Below are positions 26,407-38,625 of a stretch of DNA of 64,000 nucleotides, one piece after another. The notes below the pieces were generated by a model that saw only the letters and a program-made list of their open reading frames with translations, did not search any database and was not told the DNA's origin. How positions within the stretch are numbered: the first letter of the stretch is position 1; each line of letters starts with the position of its first letter. Both the position numbers and the translations under genes were made by a program. Source of the stretch: Pseudomonas sp. Ga0074129 (lineage in GTDB: Bacteria > Pseudomonadota > Gammaproteobacteria > Pseudomonadales > Pseudomonadaceae); assembly GCA_001465025.1 (NCBI GenBank), contig LNDO01000088.1, positions 1 to 64,000 of the forward strand, written 5' to 3'.

Positions 26407-27869
26407 TCGATTCCCAACTCAGACCACATCGCGTCCACACGCTGTTTGACGGCCTCGTCCTGGACGATGGCGCGCCCCCACTCGCGGGTAGTTTCACCCG
26501 GCCATTTGTGGGTGGCGTCCAAGCCCATCTTCGAGCCAAGGCCGGAGATAGGCGAGGCGAAGTCGAGGTAATCAATCGGCGTGTTGTCGATTAGCACGGT
26601 ATCGCGCTTGGGGTCCATGCGCGTGGTAATCGCCCAGATCACGTCATTCCAATCCCGTGCGTTGATATCGTCGTCGGTGACGATCACGAACTTGGTGTAC
26701 ATAAACTGGCGCAGGAACGACCATACGCCGAGCATGACGCGCTTGGCGTGGCCCGGGTACTGCTTCTTGATGGTCACCACCGCCATGCGATACGAGCAAC
26801 CTTCTGGCGGCAGGTAGAAGTCGGTGATTTCCGGGAACTGCTTCTGCAGGATCGGCACGAACACTTCGTTCAGCGCCACACCGAGAATCGCCGGCTCATC
26901 TGGCGGACGGCCGGTGTAGGTGCTGTGGTAAATCGGCTTTTGCCGGCGGGTAATGCACTCAACAGTGAACACCGGGAAGGTGTCGACCTCGTTGTAATAG
27001 CCCGTGTGATCACCGTAAGGGCCTTCCGGCGCGGTTTCGCCCGGATGGATGACCCCTTCAAGAACAATTTCGGCGCTGGCCGGCACCTGCAGATCACTGC
27101 CGCGGGCCTTGATCAGCTCGGTACGATGGCCGCGCAGCAGGCCGGCAAACGCATATTCAGACAACGTGTCGGGGACAGGTGTCACCGCGCCGAGGATGGT
27201 GGCCGGATCAGCACCCAGCGCCACACACACGGGATAAGGACGATCCGGGTACTTCAGGCACCACTCGCGGAAATCCAGCGCACCGCCACGGTGGCTCAGC
27301 CAGCGCATGATCAGCTTGTTGCGGCCGATAACCTGCTGGCGGTAGATACCCAAATTCTGCCGCTCTTTATTCGGCCCTTTGGTGATAGTCAGACCCCAAG
27401 TGATCAGCGGCCCAACATCGCCCGGCCAGCAGGTTTGCACGGGCAGCTTACCGAGGTCGACATCATCGCCCTCTTCGACCACTTCTTGGCACGGTGCATC
27501 TTTCAGCACCTTGGGCGCCATGCTCAGCACTTTCTTGAAGATTGGCAGCTTGCTCCAGGCATCCTTTAGCCCCTTCGGCGGCTCAGGCTCCTTGAGAAAT
27601 GCCAGCAGCTTGCCGATTTCACGCAGTTCGCTGACTTCTTCCGCGCCCATGCCCAAGGCCACCCGCTTGGGTGTACCAAACAGGTTGCCGAGCACCGGCA
27701 TATCGAAGCCGGTTGGGTTTTCAAAGAGCAATGCCGGGCCACCCTTGCGCAGGGTGCGGTCGCAGATTTCAGTCATGTCCAGCACCGGGGAGACCGGCGT
27801 TTGGATGCGCTTGAGTTCACCACGCGCCTCAAGACCGCGGATAAAGTCGCGCAGGTCGCGATACTGCAT
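26403..27869 (-). CDS. ubiD: 3-octaprenyl-4-hydroxybenzoate decarboxylase
   Basis: UbiD removes the carboxylate of the ubiquinone precursor using prenylated FMN made by UbiX. The 488-residue length is typical. Motifs include the N-terminal [10 protein letters not shown] and ELKRI, the [14 protein letters not shown] substrate region, [20 protein letters not shown], and the C-terminal segment with [15 protein letters not shown] and [13 protein letters not shown]. It is translationally coupled to the 2Fe-2S flavin reductase. Inner-membrane associated. Confidence 0.95.
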   Translation of the reverse strand: MQYRDLRDFIRGLEARGELKRIQTPVSPVLDMTEICDRTLRKGGPALLFENPTGFDMPVLGNLFGTPKRVALGMGAEEVSELREIGKLLAFLKEPEPPKGLKDAWSKLPIFKKVLSMAPKVLKDAPCQEVVEEGDDVDLGKLPVQTCWPGDVGPLITWGLTITKGPNKERQNLGIYRQQVIGRNKLIMRWLSHRGGALDFREWCLKYPDRPYPVCVALGADPATILGAVTPVPDTLSEYAFAGLLRGHRTELIKARGSDLQVPASAEIVLEGVIHPGETAPEGPYGDHTGYYNEVDTFPVFTVECITRRQKPIYHSTYTGRPPDEPAILGVALNEVFVPILQKQFPEITDFYLPPEGCSYRMAVVTIKKQYPGHAKRVMLGVWSFLRQFMYTKFVIVTDDDINARDWNDVIWAITTRMDPKRDTVLIDNTPIDYLDFASPISGLGSKMGLDATHKWPGETTREWGRAIVQDEAVKQRVDAMWSELGID

Positions 27870-27961
27870 GTTCGTGCCTCGTGTTGGGCGAACCGGAATA
27901 GGGTCGCAAAGTTTAGCGCTGAACTCGGTCTTTCAGAAGAGAAAGGCAATAGGCAGGAACA

Positions 27962-27988
27962 CAAAAGCCGGGCGTACCCGGCTTTTGT
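27962..27988 (-). terminator. Rho-independent terminator downstream of rho
   Basis: Stem AAAAGCCGGG / CCCGGCTTTT with a 4-nt loop. On the minus strand the U run follows the stem, so it ends rho transcripts, about 90 bp past the stop codon. The A/T arms are symmetrical and it may work both ways. Confidence 0.8.
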
Positions 27989-28078
27989 AGAGTGCGTATG
28001 TTTGGGATCGTAGCGAGCGAAGGTCAGGCAAGGCGCTTATTAACAGAGCATCACGTATGCAGCCCGCAGTAGATCCTC

Positions 28079-29338
28079 TTACTTACGCTTCATCGACTGG
28101 AAGAACTCTTCGTTCGTCTTGGTCGCTTTGAGCTTGTCGGTGAGGAACTCGATGGCGGCAATTTCATCCATCGGGTGCAGCAGCTTGCGCAGAATCCACA
28201 TGCGCTGCAGTTCGTCATCGGCGGTCAGCAACTCTTCGCGACGGGTGCCGGCGCGGTTGATGTTGATGGCCGGGAACACACGCTTCTCAGCGATACGACG
28301 GTCCAGCGGCAGTTCCATGTTGCCGGTGCCTTTGAACTCTTCGTAGATCACTTCATCCATCTTCGAGCCGGTTTCAACCAGCGCAGTGGCGATGATGGTC
28401 AGCGAACCGCCTTCTTCGATGTTACGCGCTGCACCAAAGAAGCGTTTCGGCTTCTCCAACGCATGAGCATCCACACCACCGGTGAGCACCTTGCCGGAGC
28501 TTGGGATCACCGTGTTGTAGGCACGCGCCAGACGGGTGATGGAGTCAAGCAGGATGACCACATCCTTCTTGTGCTCGACCAGGCGCTTGGCCTTTTCGAT
28601 GACCATTTCGGCCACCTGCACGTGACGGGTTGGCGGCTCGTCGAAGGTCGACGCAACCACTTCGCCGCGCACGGTGCGCTGCATCTCGGTCACTTCTTCC
28701 GGGCGCTCATCGATCAACAGCACGATCAGGTGGCACTCGGGGTTGTTACGCGCGATGTTGGCGGCGATGTTCTGCAGCATGATGGTTTTGCCGGCTTTCG
28801 GGGGCGCAACAATCAGACCGCGCTGACCTTTACCGATGGGCGCACACAGGTCGATGACCCGGCCGGTAATGTCTTCAGTAGAGCCGTTACCGGCCTCCAT
28901 GACCAGACGCTTGGTGGGGAACAGCGGCGTCAGGTTTTCGAACAGAATTTTGTTCTTAGCGTTTTCCGGACGGTCGTAGTTGATCGTGTCAACCTTGAGC
29001 AGCGCGAAGTAACGCTCGCCTTCTTTCGGCGGGCGAATCTTGCCGACGATGGTATCGCCTGTACGCAAGTTGAAGCGGCGGATCTGGCTCGGCGAGACAT
29101 AGATGTCATCGGGGCCAGCAAGGTACGAGGCATCCGCAGAGCGGAGAAAGCCGAAACCGTCCTGGAGAATCTCCAGCACGCCATCACCGGAGATTTCCTC
29201 ACCGCTTTTAGCGTGTTTTTTCAACAGGGAGAAAATCACGTCCTGCTTGCGCGAACGGGCCATGTTTTCCAGGCCCTGTTGTTCGGCGAGTTCCAGCAGT
29301 TCGGTAATCGGCTTTTGCTTGAGTTCGGTCAGATTCAT
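28079..29338 (-). CDS. rho: Transcription termination factor Rho
   Basis: The hexameric RNA helicase that ends untranslated transcripts. The 419 residues are standard: N-terminal helical domain, cold-shock-type RNA-binding domain with [15 protein letters not shown], Walker A APPKAGKT (about 179), Walker [12 protein letters not shown]-loop and R-loop [10 protein letters not shown]. The ATG at 29336-29338 matches the family N-terminus ([10 protein letters not shown]); the in-frame extension upstream is not family-like. The leader of about 190 bp to the trxA terminator is where Rho autoregulation would act. Confidence 0.97.
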   Translation of the reverse strand: MNLTELKQKPITELLELAEQQGLENMARSRKQDVIFSLLKKHAKSGEEISGDGVLEILQDGFGFLRSADASYLAGPDDIYVSPSQIRRFNLRTGDTIVGKIRPPKEGERYFALLKVDTINYDRPENAKNKILFENLTPLFPTKRLVMEAGNGSTEDITGRVIDLCAPIGKGQRGLIVAPPKAGKTIMLQNIAANIARNNPECHLIVLLIDERPEEVTEMQRTVRGEVVASTFDEPPTRHVQVAEMVIEKAKRLVEHKKDVVILLDSITRLARAYNTVIPSSGKVLTGGVDAHALEKPKRFFGAARNIEEGGSLTIIATALVETGSKMDEVIYEEFKGTGNMELPLDRRIAEKRVFPAININRAGTRREELLTADDELQRMWILRKLLHPMDEIAAIEFLTDKLKATKTNEEFFQSMKRK

Positions 29339-29526
29339 AGGAATGACGTAATCATGAGGAGGGAAATAAGCTAAAAAGCTTGGGAGGCCGTGCCACTGAG
29401 CAGCGATTTGATCGCCAGCGTGAATCGAGGGTATTCGCAGAGGAATCCGTCGGCGACGGCTTGCAGGGGGCAGCATAGGAAATGCAGCGAGGCCGAATGT
29501 AACACCGGGTTTATTGATCCGTCCAG

Positions 29527-29554
29527 CTTCCAGACAGAAAAAAGCCCCGCTAAT
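29527..29554 (-). terminator. Rho-independent terminator of trxA
   Basis: Stem AAGCCCCGC / GCGGGGCTT with a 5-nt loop; on the minus strand it is followed by a run of T. It lies 28 bp beyond the trxA stop. Confidence 0.9.
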
Positions 29555-29581
29555 TGCGGGGCTTATTCAGCAGCACGGCTG

Positions 29582-29908
29582 TTAGATGTTGCTGTCGAGG
29601 AAAGCCGCCAGTTGCGACTTGGACAGCGCACCCACTTTGGTGGCTTCAACATTGCCGTTCTTAAACAGCATCAGCGTCGGAATACCGCGTACACCGAACT
29701 TAGGCGGCGTTTCCTGGTTTTCGTCGATGTTCAGCTTGCAGACTTTCAGTTTGCCCTGATAGGTCTGGGCGATCTCATCGAGCACCGGGGCAATCATTTT
29801 GCACGGGCCACACCACTCAGCCCAGTAATCGACCAGCACCGGCCCTTCGGCCTGCAGGACATCTTGGTCGAAGCTGGCATCGCTGACATTGGTGATGAAT
29901 TCGCTCAT
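29582..29908 (-). CDS. trxA: Thioredoxin 1
   Basis: The 108-residue cytoplasmic dithiol reductant. The active site WCGPC (residues 32-36), cis-proline in RGIPTLMLF and buried Asp are all present. The ATG at 29906-29908 gives the usual N-terminus (MSEFI) and has a ribosome binding site; upstream in-frame residues are not part of the family. It has its own terminator and lies upstream of rho, a conserved pair. Divergent from ppx. Confidence 0.97.
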   Translation of the reverse strand: MSEFITNVSDASFDQDVLQAEGPVLVDYWAEWCGPCKMIAPVLDEIAQTYQGKLKVCKLNIDENQETPPKFGVRGIPTLMLFKNGNVEATKVGALSKSQLAAFLDSNI

Positions 29909-30147
29909 GGGAGGTCTCCGTATTCGCAAGCAAAAAAGATGGGGCATCATAGCCCGGCTTTTCTCACACAGGAAGGCAACTGTAATTGAGCTTATCTATG
30001 GCCATGCCTCAAAGCTTAGTGGCCACATGCAGGTATCTCCCCTTTGCAGGCACTGTTCAGCAAACCGGACCTGCGACATCAGTATGCGTTGGCGTGGTCT
30101 GTCTATCGTGGCACGATGGCGTGATTACGCATTGAGATGTTTCTGCC

Positions 30148-31650
30148 ATGCCGCATACCCCTGCCGAATCGTTCCCGCTGATCGCTGCCATCGATCTGGG
30201 CTCCAACAGTTTCCACATGGTGCTGGCTAAAGCCGATCACGGAGAAATCCGTATCCTTGAACGGCTGGGCGACAAGGTTCAGCTGGCGGCCGGCGTTGAT
30301 GAAGACCGCTTGCTCAGTGAAGAAGCCATGCAACGCGGCCTCGACTGCCTGCGTCGCTTTGCCCAACTGACCGCCAGTTTGCCTGAGGGCGCAGTTCGCG
30401 TGGTGGGCACCAACGCCCTGCGTGAAGCGCGTAACCGCAGCGAGTTTATCCACCGCGCCGAGGAGATTCTCGGCCATCCGGTTGAAGTCATATCCGGCCG
30501 TGAAGAAGCGCGACTGATTTACCTGGGCGTATCCCACAGCATCGCGGACACACCCGGCCGACGACTGGTCGCCGACATTGGCGGCGGCAGCACCGAATTT
30601 ATTATTGGCCAACGCTTCGAGCCGCTGCTGCGCGAAAGCTTGCAGATGGGCTGCGTGAGCTTCACTCAACGCTTTTTCAGGGACGGCAAAATCACCCCGG
30701 CACGCTATGCGCAGGCCTACACCGCTGCACGGCTGGAGATCATGGGCATTGAGCACGCCCTGCGCCGCCTGGGCTGGGAAGACACAGTGGGCGCCTCTGG
30801 CACCATCAAGGCCATTGGTTTGGCGATTCAGGCTGCGGGCCTGGGAGCTGGTGAAGTTAATTCCGAGGGCATGGCCTGGCTCAAGCGCAAGATGTTCAAG
30901 GCCGGCGAAGCTGAGAAGCTCGATCTGGACGGCATCAAACCTGATCGACGGGCGATTTTCCCCGCAGGCATGGCCATTCTCGAAGCTATTTTTGATGCCT
31001 GCGATATCCAGCGCATGAGCCACTCTGAAGGTGCGCTGCGCGAAGGTGTGCTGTACGACCTGCTCGGCCGCCACCAGCACGAGGACGTGCGAGAGCGCAC
31101 CTTAAGCTCGCTGATGGAGCGCTACCACGTAGACCTGGAGCAAGCCGCACGGGTTGAGAGCAAAGCGCTCTCAGCACTGGATAAAGTGGCCCAAGACTGG
31201 GGTCTGGAAGACGATTGGCACCGCGAGTTGCTCAGCTGGGCCGCTAAAGTGCATGAAGTGGGCCTGGATATTGCCCATTATCAGTATCACAAGCATGGCG
31301 CTTACCTGGTCGAACACTCGGACCTGTCCGGTTTCTCCCGTCAGGATCAGCAAATGCTTGCCCTGCTGGTACGCGGCCATCGCCGCAACATCCCCAAGGA
31401 CAAGCTGGCCGAGTTTGGCGCCGAAGGCATCAAACTGACGCGCCTGTGCGTGTTGCTGCGTTTCGCCATCCTGTTCCACCACATCCGTGGCACTCAGGAA
31501 ATGCCCAACGTTGAACTCAAAGCATCAGAACAACGCCTCGACATTCTATTCCCGGAAGGCTGGCTGGAATGCAACCCGCTGACCCAGGCTGACTTCACCC
31601 AAGAAGCGGAATGGCTTAAGCGTATTGGCATCGAACTGAGCGTGCGCTGA
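30148..31650 (+). CDS. ppx: Exopolyphosphatase
   Basis: Ppx degrades long-chain polyphosphate from the end and also attacks pppGpp. The 500-residue protein has the ASKHA fold phosphate loops [15 protein letters not shown] and DIGGGSTEF, the [11 protein letters not shown] segment, and a C-terminal HD-like helical domain with the [15 protein letters not shown] motif. It is divergent from trxA and convergent with ppk rather than in an operon with it. Confidence 0.95.
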   Translation: MPHTPAESFPLIAAIDLGSNSFHMVLAKADHGEIRILERLGDKVQLAAGVDEDRLLSEEAMQRGLDCLRRFAQLTASLPEGAVRVVGTNALREARNRSEFIHRAEEILGHPVEVISGREEARLIYLGVSHSIADTPGRRLVADIGGGSTEFIIGQRFEPLLRESLQMGCVSFTQRFFRDGKITPARYAQAYTAARLEIMGIEHALRRLGWEDTVGASGTIKAIGLAIQAAGLGAGEVNSEGMAWLKRKMFKAGEAEKLDLDGIKPDRRAIFPAGMAILEAIFDACDIQRMSHSEGALREGVLYDLLGRHQHEDVRERTLSSLMERYHVDLEQAARVESKALSALDKVAQDWGLEDDWHRELLSWAAKVHEVGLDIAHYQYHKHGAYLVEHSDLSGFSRQDQQMLALLVRGHRRNIPKDKLAEFGAEGIKLTRLCVLLRFAILFHHIRGTQEMPNVELKASEQRLDILFPEGWLECNPLTQADFTQEAEWLKRIGIELSVR

Positions 31651-31670
31651 CGCGAACGCCATTCGGTCAA

Positions 31671-31725
31671 CCTCTGCCACTGCGTGCACAAGCGGCAGAG
31701 GAGCAAGCCTGCCATCCATGGCAGG
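31671..31725. other. Two hairpins between convergent ppx and ppk
   Basis: CCTCTGCC / CGGCAGAGG (31671-31701) and CCTGCCAT / ATGGCAGG (31708-31725) form stable stems. Neither has a U tract, so they may stabilise mRNA 3' ends or assist Rho-type termination between the converging genes. Confidence 0.5.
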
Positions 31726-31772
31726 TTACCTGAGGATCATCTGACGGCGACACTCGATAGCGTGGGCTGGCG

Positions 31773-33983
31773 CTACCGCGCGTTGATCAACGGGGCGGTC
31801 AGCTTCTCTAGCAAACCGGCCTGGGCACTACGCGCATTTTGGTTGCCGCTCGGACTGGTGCGCAGGTAGCGACCGTCCGGTTGCAGCACCCACGCCTGGG
31901 TGTTGTCGGTGAGGTAGCTTTCCAGCTCCTTCTTCACCCGCAGGATCAGTTTCTTGCCTTCCACCGGGAAGCAGGTCTCGACGCGCTTGTCGAGGTTGCG
32001 CTCCATCCAGTCAGCACTCGACAGGTAGATTTTTTCCTCGCCACCATTGGAGAAATAGAACACCCGCGTGTGCTCCAGGAAGCGGCCGATAATCGAGCGC
32101 ACCTGAATATTGTGCGAAACACCAACAATCCCAGGACGCAGACAGCACATACCGCGCACCACGAGATCGATCTTCACCCCAGTCTGACTGGCTTTGTACA
32201 ACGCGCGGATGATCTTCGGATCGGTCAGCGAGTTGAACTTGGCGATGATGTGCGCCGGCTGCCCATCAGCGGCCAGGGCCGTTTCGCGGGCGATCATGTC
32301 GAGCAGGGTCTTTTTCAGGGTAAACGGCGCGTGCAACAACTTCTTCATGCGCAGGGTTTTGCCCATGCCAATCAGTTGGCTGAAGAGCTTGGAAACGTCT
32401 TCACCCAGCGCCACGTCGGCGGTGAGCAGGCTGTAGTCGGTGTACAGCTTGGCGTTGCCGGCGTGGTAGTTGCCGGTACCAAGGTGCGCGTAACGCACGA
32501 TATCGCCACTTTCACGGCGCAGAATCAGCATCATTTTGGCGTGGGTCTTGAAGCCCACCACGCCGTAAATCACCACCGCACCGGCGGCCTGTAGGCGACT
32601 GGCGAGTTGCAGGTTGGACTCTTCATCGAAACGCGCGCGCAGTTCGATCACCGCCGTGACTTCCTTGCCGTTGCGCGCCGCCTCAACCAGCGCATCGACG
32701 ATTTCCGAGTTAGCCCCAGAACGGTACAGCGTCTGCTTAATCGCCAAGACGTGCGGGTCTTTCGCCGCCTGACGGAGCAGGTCAACCACCGGGGTGAACG
32801 ACTCAAACGGGTGCAGCAGCAGCACGTCTTGCTTGCTGATCACGCTGAAGATGTTCTCGGCGTTTTGCAGCAGCTTGGGGATGACTGGCGTAAAGGGCGT
32901 GTACTGCAGCTCCGGATGGCTTTCCAGGCCGGTAATGCTGAACAGGCGGGTTAGGTTGACCGGCCCATTGACGCGGTACAACTCGGCCTCGGTCAAACTG
33001 AACTGTTTGAGCAGGTAATCGAGCAGTGGCCGCGGGCAGGTGTCGACCACTTCCAAGCGCACGGCATCGCCATAACGACGACTGAACAGCTCGCCGCGCA
33101 GCGCTCGGGCCAGGTCTTCGACGTCTTCGGTATCGACTGACAGGTCAGCGTTACGGGTCAGGCGGAACTGGTAGCAGCCTTTAACCTTCATGCCTTGGAA
33201 CAGGTCATCGGCGTGGGCGTGGATCATCGATGAGAGGAAGACAAAATTATCCCCCAGCCCGCCAACCTCTTCCGGCACTTTGATGATACGCGGCAGCAAA
33301 CGCGGGGCCGGAATGATCGCCAGACCAGAGTCGCGCCCGAAGGCGTCGATGCCTTCCAGCTCGACGATAAAGTTCAGGCTTTTGTTCACCAGCAGCGGGA
33401 ACGGGTGCGTCGGGTCGAGTCCAATCGGGGTGATGATCGGCGCGATCTCATCGCGGAAGTAGCGACGCACCCAGGCTTTGATCTTGGTTGTCCAGAAACG
33501 CCGGCGAACAAAGTTAACGTTGTGCTTGGCCAGTGCTGGGAACAGGTTGTCGTTGAGAATCGCGTACTGCCGATCCACCTGCTCATGCACCAGTTCGGCA
33601 ATCCGCGCCAGCGCTTGATGCGGCTGCAAGCCATCGGCACCGGCCTGTTCGCGGGCGAAGTTGATCTGCTTCTTCAGGCCGGCGACGCGAATCTCGAAGA
33701 ACTCATCGAGGTTGCTGGAGAAGATCAGCAGGAACTTCAGCCGCTCCAGCAGCGGGTAGGACTCATCCAGCGCCTGCTCAAGCACGCGAATATTGAATTG
33801 CAGTTGCGACAGTTCGCGGTGGATGTACAGGCTGCTGTCATCCAGATTAGCGATCACCACCGGGGCCGGAGCCGGGGCAACCACCACCGCCGCTTCAACG
33901 ACCGGCGCCTCCACGGCCACCACGTCTTCGACGACCGGTTGGGCGTCCTGCACTTCGCTATTACTGAGTCCTTCGGTGTTCAT
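31773..33983 (-). CDS. ppk: Polyphosphate kinase 1
   Basis: Ppk1 polymerises the gamma phosphate of ATP into polyphosphate. The 736-residue protein carries the N domain ([19 protein letters not shown]), head domain, and two PLD-like catalytic domains with the autophosphorylated histidine region [18 protein letters not shown] and a second motif [15 protein letters not shown]. The first 45 residues are an unusual Val/Ala/Pro/Glu-rich extension before the conserved domain; a start further in would remove it, but no better start codon with a ribosome site is evident. Next to hemB, convergent with ppx. Confidence 0.95.
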   Translation of the reverse strand: MNTEGLSNSEVQDAQPVVEDVVAVEAPVVEAAVVVAPAPAPVVIANLDDSSLYIHRELSQLQFNIRVLEQALDESYPLLERLKFLLIFSSNLDEFFEIRVAGLKKQINFAREQAGADGLQPHQALARIAELVHEQVDRQYAILNDNLFPALAKHNVNFVRRRFWTTKIKAWVRRYFRDEIAPIITPIGLDPTHPFPLLVNKSLNFIVELEGIDAFGRDSGLAIIPAPRLLPRIIKVPEEVGGLGDNFVFLSSMIHAHADDLFQGMKVKGCYQFRLTRNADLSVDTEDVEDLARALRGELFSRRYGDAVRLEVVDTCPRPLLDYLLKQFSLTEAELYRVNGPVNLTRLFSITGLESHPELQYTPFTPVIPKLLQNAENIFSVISKQDVLLLHPFESFTPVVDLLRQAAKDPHVLAIKQTLYRSGANSEIVDALVEAARNGKEVTAVIELRARFDEESNLQLASRLQAAGAVVIYGVVGFKTHAKMMLILRRESGDIVRYAHLGTGNYHAGNAKLYTDYSLLTADVALGEDVSKLFSQLIGMGKTLRMKKLLHAPFTLKKTLLDMIARETALAADGQPAHIIAKFNSLTDPKIIRALYKASQTGVKIDLVVRGMCCLRPGIVGVSHNIQVRSIIGRFLEHTRVFYFSNGGEEKIYLSSADWMERNLDKRVETCFPVEGKKLILRVKKELESYLTDNTQAWVLQPDGRYLRTSPSGNQNARSAQAGLLEKLTAPLINAR

Positions 33984-34000
33984 GTCGGGTTCCTGTGGGG

Positions 34001-35260
<1,260 letters not shown>

Positions 35261-36496
35261 TTATGCCGGCACGGCGGCCTCGGCGCGGGGCGTCCAGAAC
35301 AGCGCCATGAGACTCAGCAGGCTGTAGCCCAGCAGCAGCCCCCATACCATTGGCAGCGCCGGCAGCAAGCCGAGCTGCAGCGCCATCCAAACCGCTGGCA
35401 CATTGAACAGCAGGCGCAGCATTTCCAGCGCCTTGGCCGTGGGCCGATTTTCCAGCCAGAGGCCAATCACGGTCAGCCCCAGGGCCATCCAGGCGACCCC
35501 CAACAAGGTCTGCGCCAGACTCAAGGTATCGCCCATGCCCAACAGCACAGTGCCGCCCAGCACATACAGACTGAATTGCGCCCCGGCATAGAGCTTTTGC
35601 GCCAAGTTGAGCGGCACATCGAATTTAACGAACTGACTGAGATCCGGCTTTTGCTGCGGGTATTTCGCTGCAACATCAGCGGGTCGCCAGCCGGTGCGCA
35701 TAAACCAGATGCGCAACTTGTCCCACCACGACTCCGCCCGCACTGCATCGCGCCACAGCGCCAGGTAAAACTGCGCATTGGCCCACAGTGGATTCCAGCT
35801 CGCCAACGGCGTGGTCACGCCAAACACCACCGGCTCTTCGTCCAACTCTTCCTGAAAAGTGCCGAACAGGCGGTCCCAGAGGATAAATACGCCGCCGTAA
35901 TTACGGTCCATGTACACCGCATTCTGCGCATGGTGCACACGATGGTTGGACGGGGTAATAAAGAACCACTCGAACCAGCCCAGTTTAGGGATATGCCGTG
36001 TATGCACCCAGAACTGATACAGCAGGTTAAGCGCCGCCACGGTGAGAAACACCAGCGGCGGCACACCGAGCACGGCCATCGGCACATAAAATATCCAGCC
36101 GAAGATAAACCCAGTGCTGGTCTGGCGCAGCGCGGTGGACAGGTTGTAGTCCTCGCTCTGGTGATGCACTGAGTGCGCGGCCCAAAGCACATTGCGCTCA
36201 TGGCCCAGGCGATGGTTCCAGTAGTAGCAGAGGTCATAGAAGACAAAGGCGAAGATCCACACCCAAAGGCTGCTCGCCGACAGTTCGAACACGCCCAAGT
36301 ATTGCCAGACTAGGGTATAGGTCAGCATCCCCACTGCCTTGGTCAGCAAGCCCACGGTGGTCGAAAGCACGCCCGCGCTGAGGCTGTTGACGGCATCAGA
36401 GAAGCGATAGGTGTGAACCCCGCGCCAGCGGTCCAAGAACAGCTCAAGAGTAATCAATACAAAGAAGAACGGCACGGCATAGAGGATGTAATTCAT
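35261..36496 (-). CDS. Sterol desaturase / fatty acid hydroxylase family membrane protein
   Basis: A di-iron membrane oxygenase of 411 residues. The histidine clusters are complete: HRLGH, HSVHH, and NHRVHH with a further His, within four or more membrane helices. Substrate could be a fatty acyl chain, an ether lipid or a hopanoid/sterol; sequence alone does not say. After the catalytic domain (to about 290) there is an extra C-terminal region of about 110 residues with three or four hydrophobic helices. Transcribed alone, with its own terminator. Confidence 0.85.
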   Translation of the reverse strand: MNYILYAVPFFFVLITLELFLDRWRGVHTYRFSDAVNSLSAGVLSTTVGLLTKAVGMLTYTLVWQYLGVFELSASSLWVWIFAFVFYDLCYYWNHRLGHERNVLWAAHSVHHQSEDYNLSTALRQTSTGFIFGWIFYVPMAVLGVPPLVFLTVAALNLLYQFWVHTRHIPKLGWFEWFFITPSNHRVHHAQNAVYMDRNYGGVFILWDRLFGTFQEELDEEPVVFGVTTPLASWNPLWANAQFYLALWRDAVRAESWWDKLRIWFMRTGWRPADVAAKYPQQKPDLSQFVKFDVPLNLAQKLYAGAQFSLYVLGGTVLLGMGDTLSLAQTLLGVAWMALGLTVIGLWLENRPTAKALEMLRLLFNVPAVWMALQLGLLPALPMVWGLLLGYSLLSLMALFWTPRAEAAVPA

Positions 36497-36651
36497 AGTC
36501 TGGCCTGAACGTGATATTACTCAGCGCATCCTAGCCCCAAGCCCGGCCAGCCTCGCGACGCAGGATGCCAAGGTAAGGGGCATTTGACGACAATGCCGGG
36601 CCGCCTCAAAGGTAAGCCTAGCCCCGAAAAATCTGCTTGGAGGAGCCTTTG

Positions 36652-37314
36652 ATGAACAAGAAAATCGCGGTGATTCTGTCCGGTTGTGGCGTCTATGACG
36701 GCGCTGAAATCCATGAAAGCGTGCTCACCCTGCTGCGTCTCGACCAGCGCGGCGCCGTGGTGCAGTGCTTTGCCCCCAACGTGGCGCAACTGCATGTGGT
36801 CGATCACTACAGCGGCGACGAAATGGATGAAACGCGCAATGTGCTGGTTGAATCGGCCCGTATTGCCCGCGGCCAGATCAAGGACGTCAAAGAACTGCAT
36901 GTCGGCGACTTTGACGCCGTGATCCTGCCCGGCGGCTTTGGCGTGGCGAAAAACCTTTCGGACTTCGTTGTCAGCGGAGCCAACTGCAACGTGCAGGCCG
37001 ATGTACTGAGCGCTACCCAGACCTTCGTCAAGGCCGGCAAGCCGGTGGGCTTGATGTGCATCGCCCCGGCACTGGCCGCGAAAATCTTCGGTGCGGGCGT
37101 GATCTGCACCATCGGCAAGGATCACGACACCGCCGCCGCACTCACGCAAATGGGTGCCGAGCACCACGAGTGCGAGGTAAACGACATTGTTGAGGACGCG
37201 CAACACAAACTGGTCACCACGCCGGCCTATATGCTCGCGCAGTCGATCAGCGAAGCGGCCGCAGGCATCAACAAGCTGGTGGATCGGGTACTGGAGCTGA
37301 GCCACCCGGCCTAA
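36652..37314 (+). CDS. elbB: ElbB/ES1 glyoxalase-like protein
   Basis: The 220-residue protein is of the DJ-1/PfpI superfamily, ElbB subgroup. Motifs: ILSGCGVYDGAEIHE near the N-terminus, FDAVILPGGFGVAKNLSDF, and the nucleophile elbow GLMCIAPALAAKIFG with the reactive cysteine. E. coli ElbB has glyoxalase activity and was linked to isoprenoid synthesis. The ATG at 36652 follows GGAGGAG at good spacing. Confidence 0.93.
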   Translation: MNKKIAVILSGCGVYDGAEIHESVLTLLRLDQRGAVVQCFAPNVAQLHVVDHYSGDEMDETRNVLVESARIARGQIKDVKELHVGDFDAVILPGGFGVAKNLSDFVVSGANCNVQADVLSATQTFVKAGKPVGLMCIAPALAAKIFGAGVICTIGKDHDTAAALTQMGAEHHECEVNDIVEDAQHKLVTTPAYMLAQSISEAAAGINKLVDRVLELSHPA

Positions 37315-37445
37315 CAGGCTGTTTATGGCTGGATCAGACCAGCAGCACGCCAATCACGCCAATGCGCGCGGCACTCGCGCCGCGCCTCTGGTCAGATGCT
37401 CGCCACTGCGGCAGGTTGACCATTCCCTCACTTGGCGTATACCCC

Positions 37446-37916
37446 ATGAGCAAGCCGTCTTTCGAACTCACCGCTGAATTGCAGCAGGCCGTGGCCGCGT
37501 TTTTTCAGCGCATCCCGTTCAACCAGATGCTCGGCATCGAACTGGACGAACTGAGCACCGAGCGGGTGACCATGCACCTGCCGATGAAGCCCGAGCTGAT
37601 CGGCAACTTCGTCCACGGCATCCTGCATGGCGGGGTGATTTCCTCGTTGCTGGACGTCACCGGCGGGGCCATGGCGCTGATCGGCGCGTTCGACAAACAT
37701 CAACACCTGTCCAGCGCCGAACGCATGGCCAAACTGTCCAAGCTCGGCACCATCGACCTGCGCATCGACTACCTGCGCCCTGGCCGTGGTCAACGTTTCA
37801 CCGCCACGGCGGTGCTGCTGCGTTCCGGCAACAAAGTCGCGGTGGTGCGCAGTGAACTGCACAGCGACGACGGCACGCTGGTGGCAGTCGGCACCGGTAC
37901 CTACCTGTGCGGATAA
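37446..37916 (+). CDS. PaaI-like hot-dog thioesterase
   Basis: The 156-residue hot-dog-fold protein has the family HGILHGGVISSLLDVTGGAMAL motif, with the helix-start Asp, and IDYLRPGRGQRFTATA. It is likely an acyl-CoA thioesterase; substrate unknown. The ATG at 37446 is chosen because upstream in-frame residues do not resemble the family. Follows elbB on the same strand. Confidence 0.87.
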   Translation: MSKPSFELTAELQQAVAAFFQRIPFNQMLGIELDELSTERVTMHLPMKPELIGNFVHGILHGGVISSLLDVTGGAMALIGAFDKHQHLSSAERMAKLSKLGTIDLRIDYLRPGRGQRFTATAVLLRSGNKVAVVRSELHSDDGTLVAVGTGTYLCG

Positions 37917-37995
37917 TCCAGGTCGGATCAGAGAACAGCGATGAGACGCCAAGGCTCGCCGCTAAAGCGCCTCCCACAGCAGTACGCAGGATGCG

Positions 37996-38445
37996 CTAAC
38001 GGCTCAAGCGGGTGAGGATACGATCCAGCGCATTGGCAAACGCCTGCTTGTCGCGCTCGCCATAAGCGGCCTGGCCTCCGCCCATCTGGCCTTGTTCGCG
38101 CAGTTCGGTAAACAGGTTACGCACCGCCAGCTTGTCCGCCATGTTGCGCTCATCAAACTCGCGCCCGCGCGGGTCCAGCGCCGCCACGCCCTTCTTCACC
38201 AGCCGATCCGCCAGCGGCACATCGCTGCAAATCACCAGTTCGCCGGGCTGGGCGTGCTCCACCAGGTAATCATCCGCCGCATCCGGCCCACTGGGCACCA
38301 CAATCAAACGCACGCAACTGAAGGCCGGTTTGGCCAACGCCTGCCCCGCCACCATCACCACCTCAAAGCGCCGCTTCAAGGCAAACTTCACCACCTGATC
38401 CTTGGCCGCCCGAGGGCAGGCATCGGCATCGATCCAGACTCGCAT
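37996..38445 (-). CDS. YaiI/YqxD family (DUF188) protein
   Basis: The 149-residue protein matches DUF188, a PIN-like nuclease fold: MRVWIDADACPRAAKDQV at the N-terminus, ICSDVPLADRLVKKG, LDPRGREFD and the Gly-rich MGGGQAAYGERDKQAFANALDR. The acidic residues suggest a metal-dependent nuclease, not shown. AGGAGA precedes the ATG at 38443-38445. Confidence 0.92.
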   Translation of the reverse strand: MRVWIDADACPRAAKDQVVKFALKRRFEVVMVAGQALAKPAFSCVRLIVVPSGPDAADDYLVEHAQPGELVICSDVPLADRLVKKGVAALDPRGREFDERNMADKLAVRNLFTELREQGQMGGGQAAYGERDKQAFANALDRILTRLSR

Positions 38446-38625
38446 CAGCGCGCAATCTCCTTGTTTCACCATGTTAAGAGGGGCGCATACCAGCCACAGC
38501 GATGCCAAGCGCTCGCGGGCATCGTGCAGAACCGATAGGCTGAACACTCAAGCGCCGCACGGCAAGCCCAGATAGCGCAGAGTGCTGAGCAGCGAGAACC
38601 AAATCACCCGGCGCAGGAGCCACCC

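Noticed and set aside
28175-29374. Plus-strand open frame of 399 codons
   Set aside because: It is antisense to rho.
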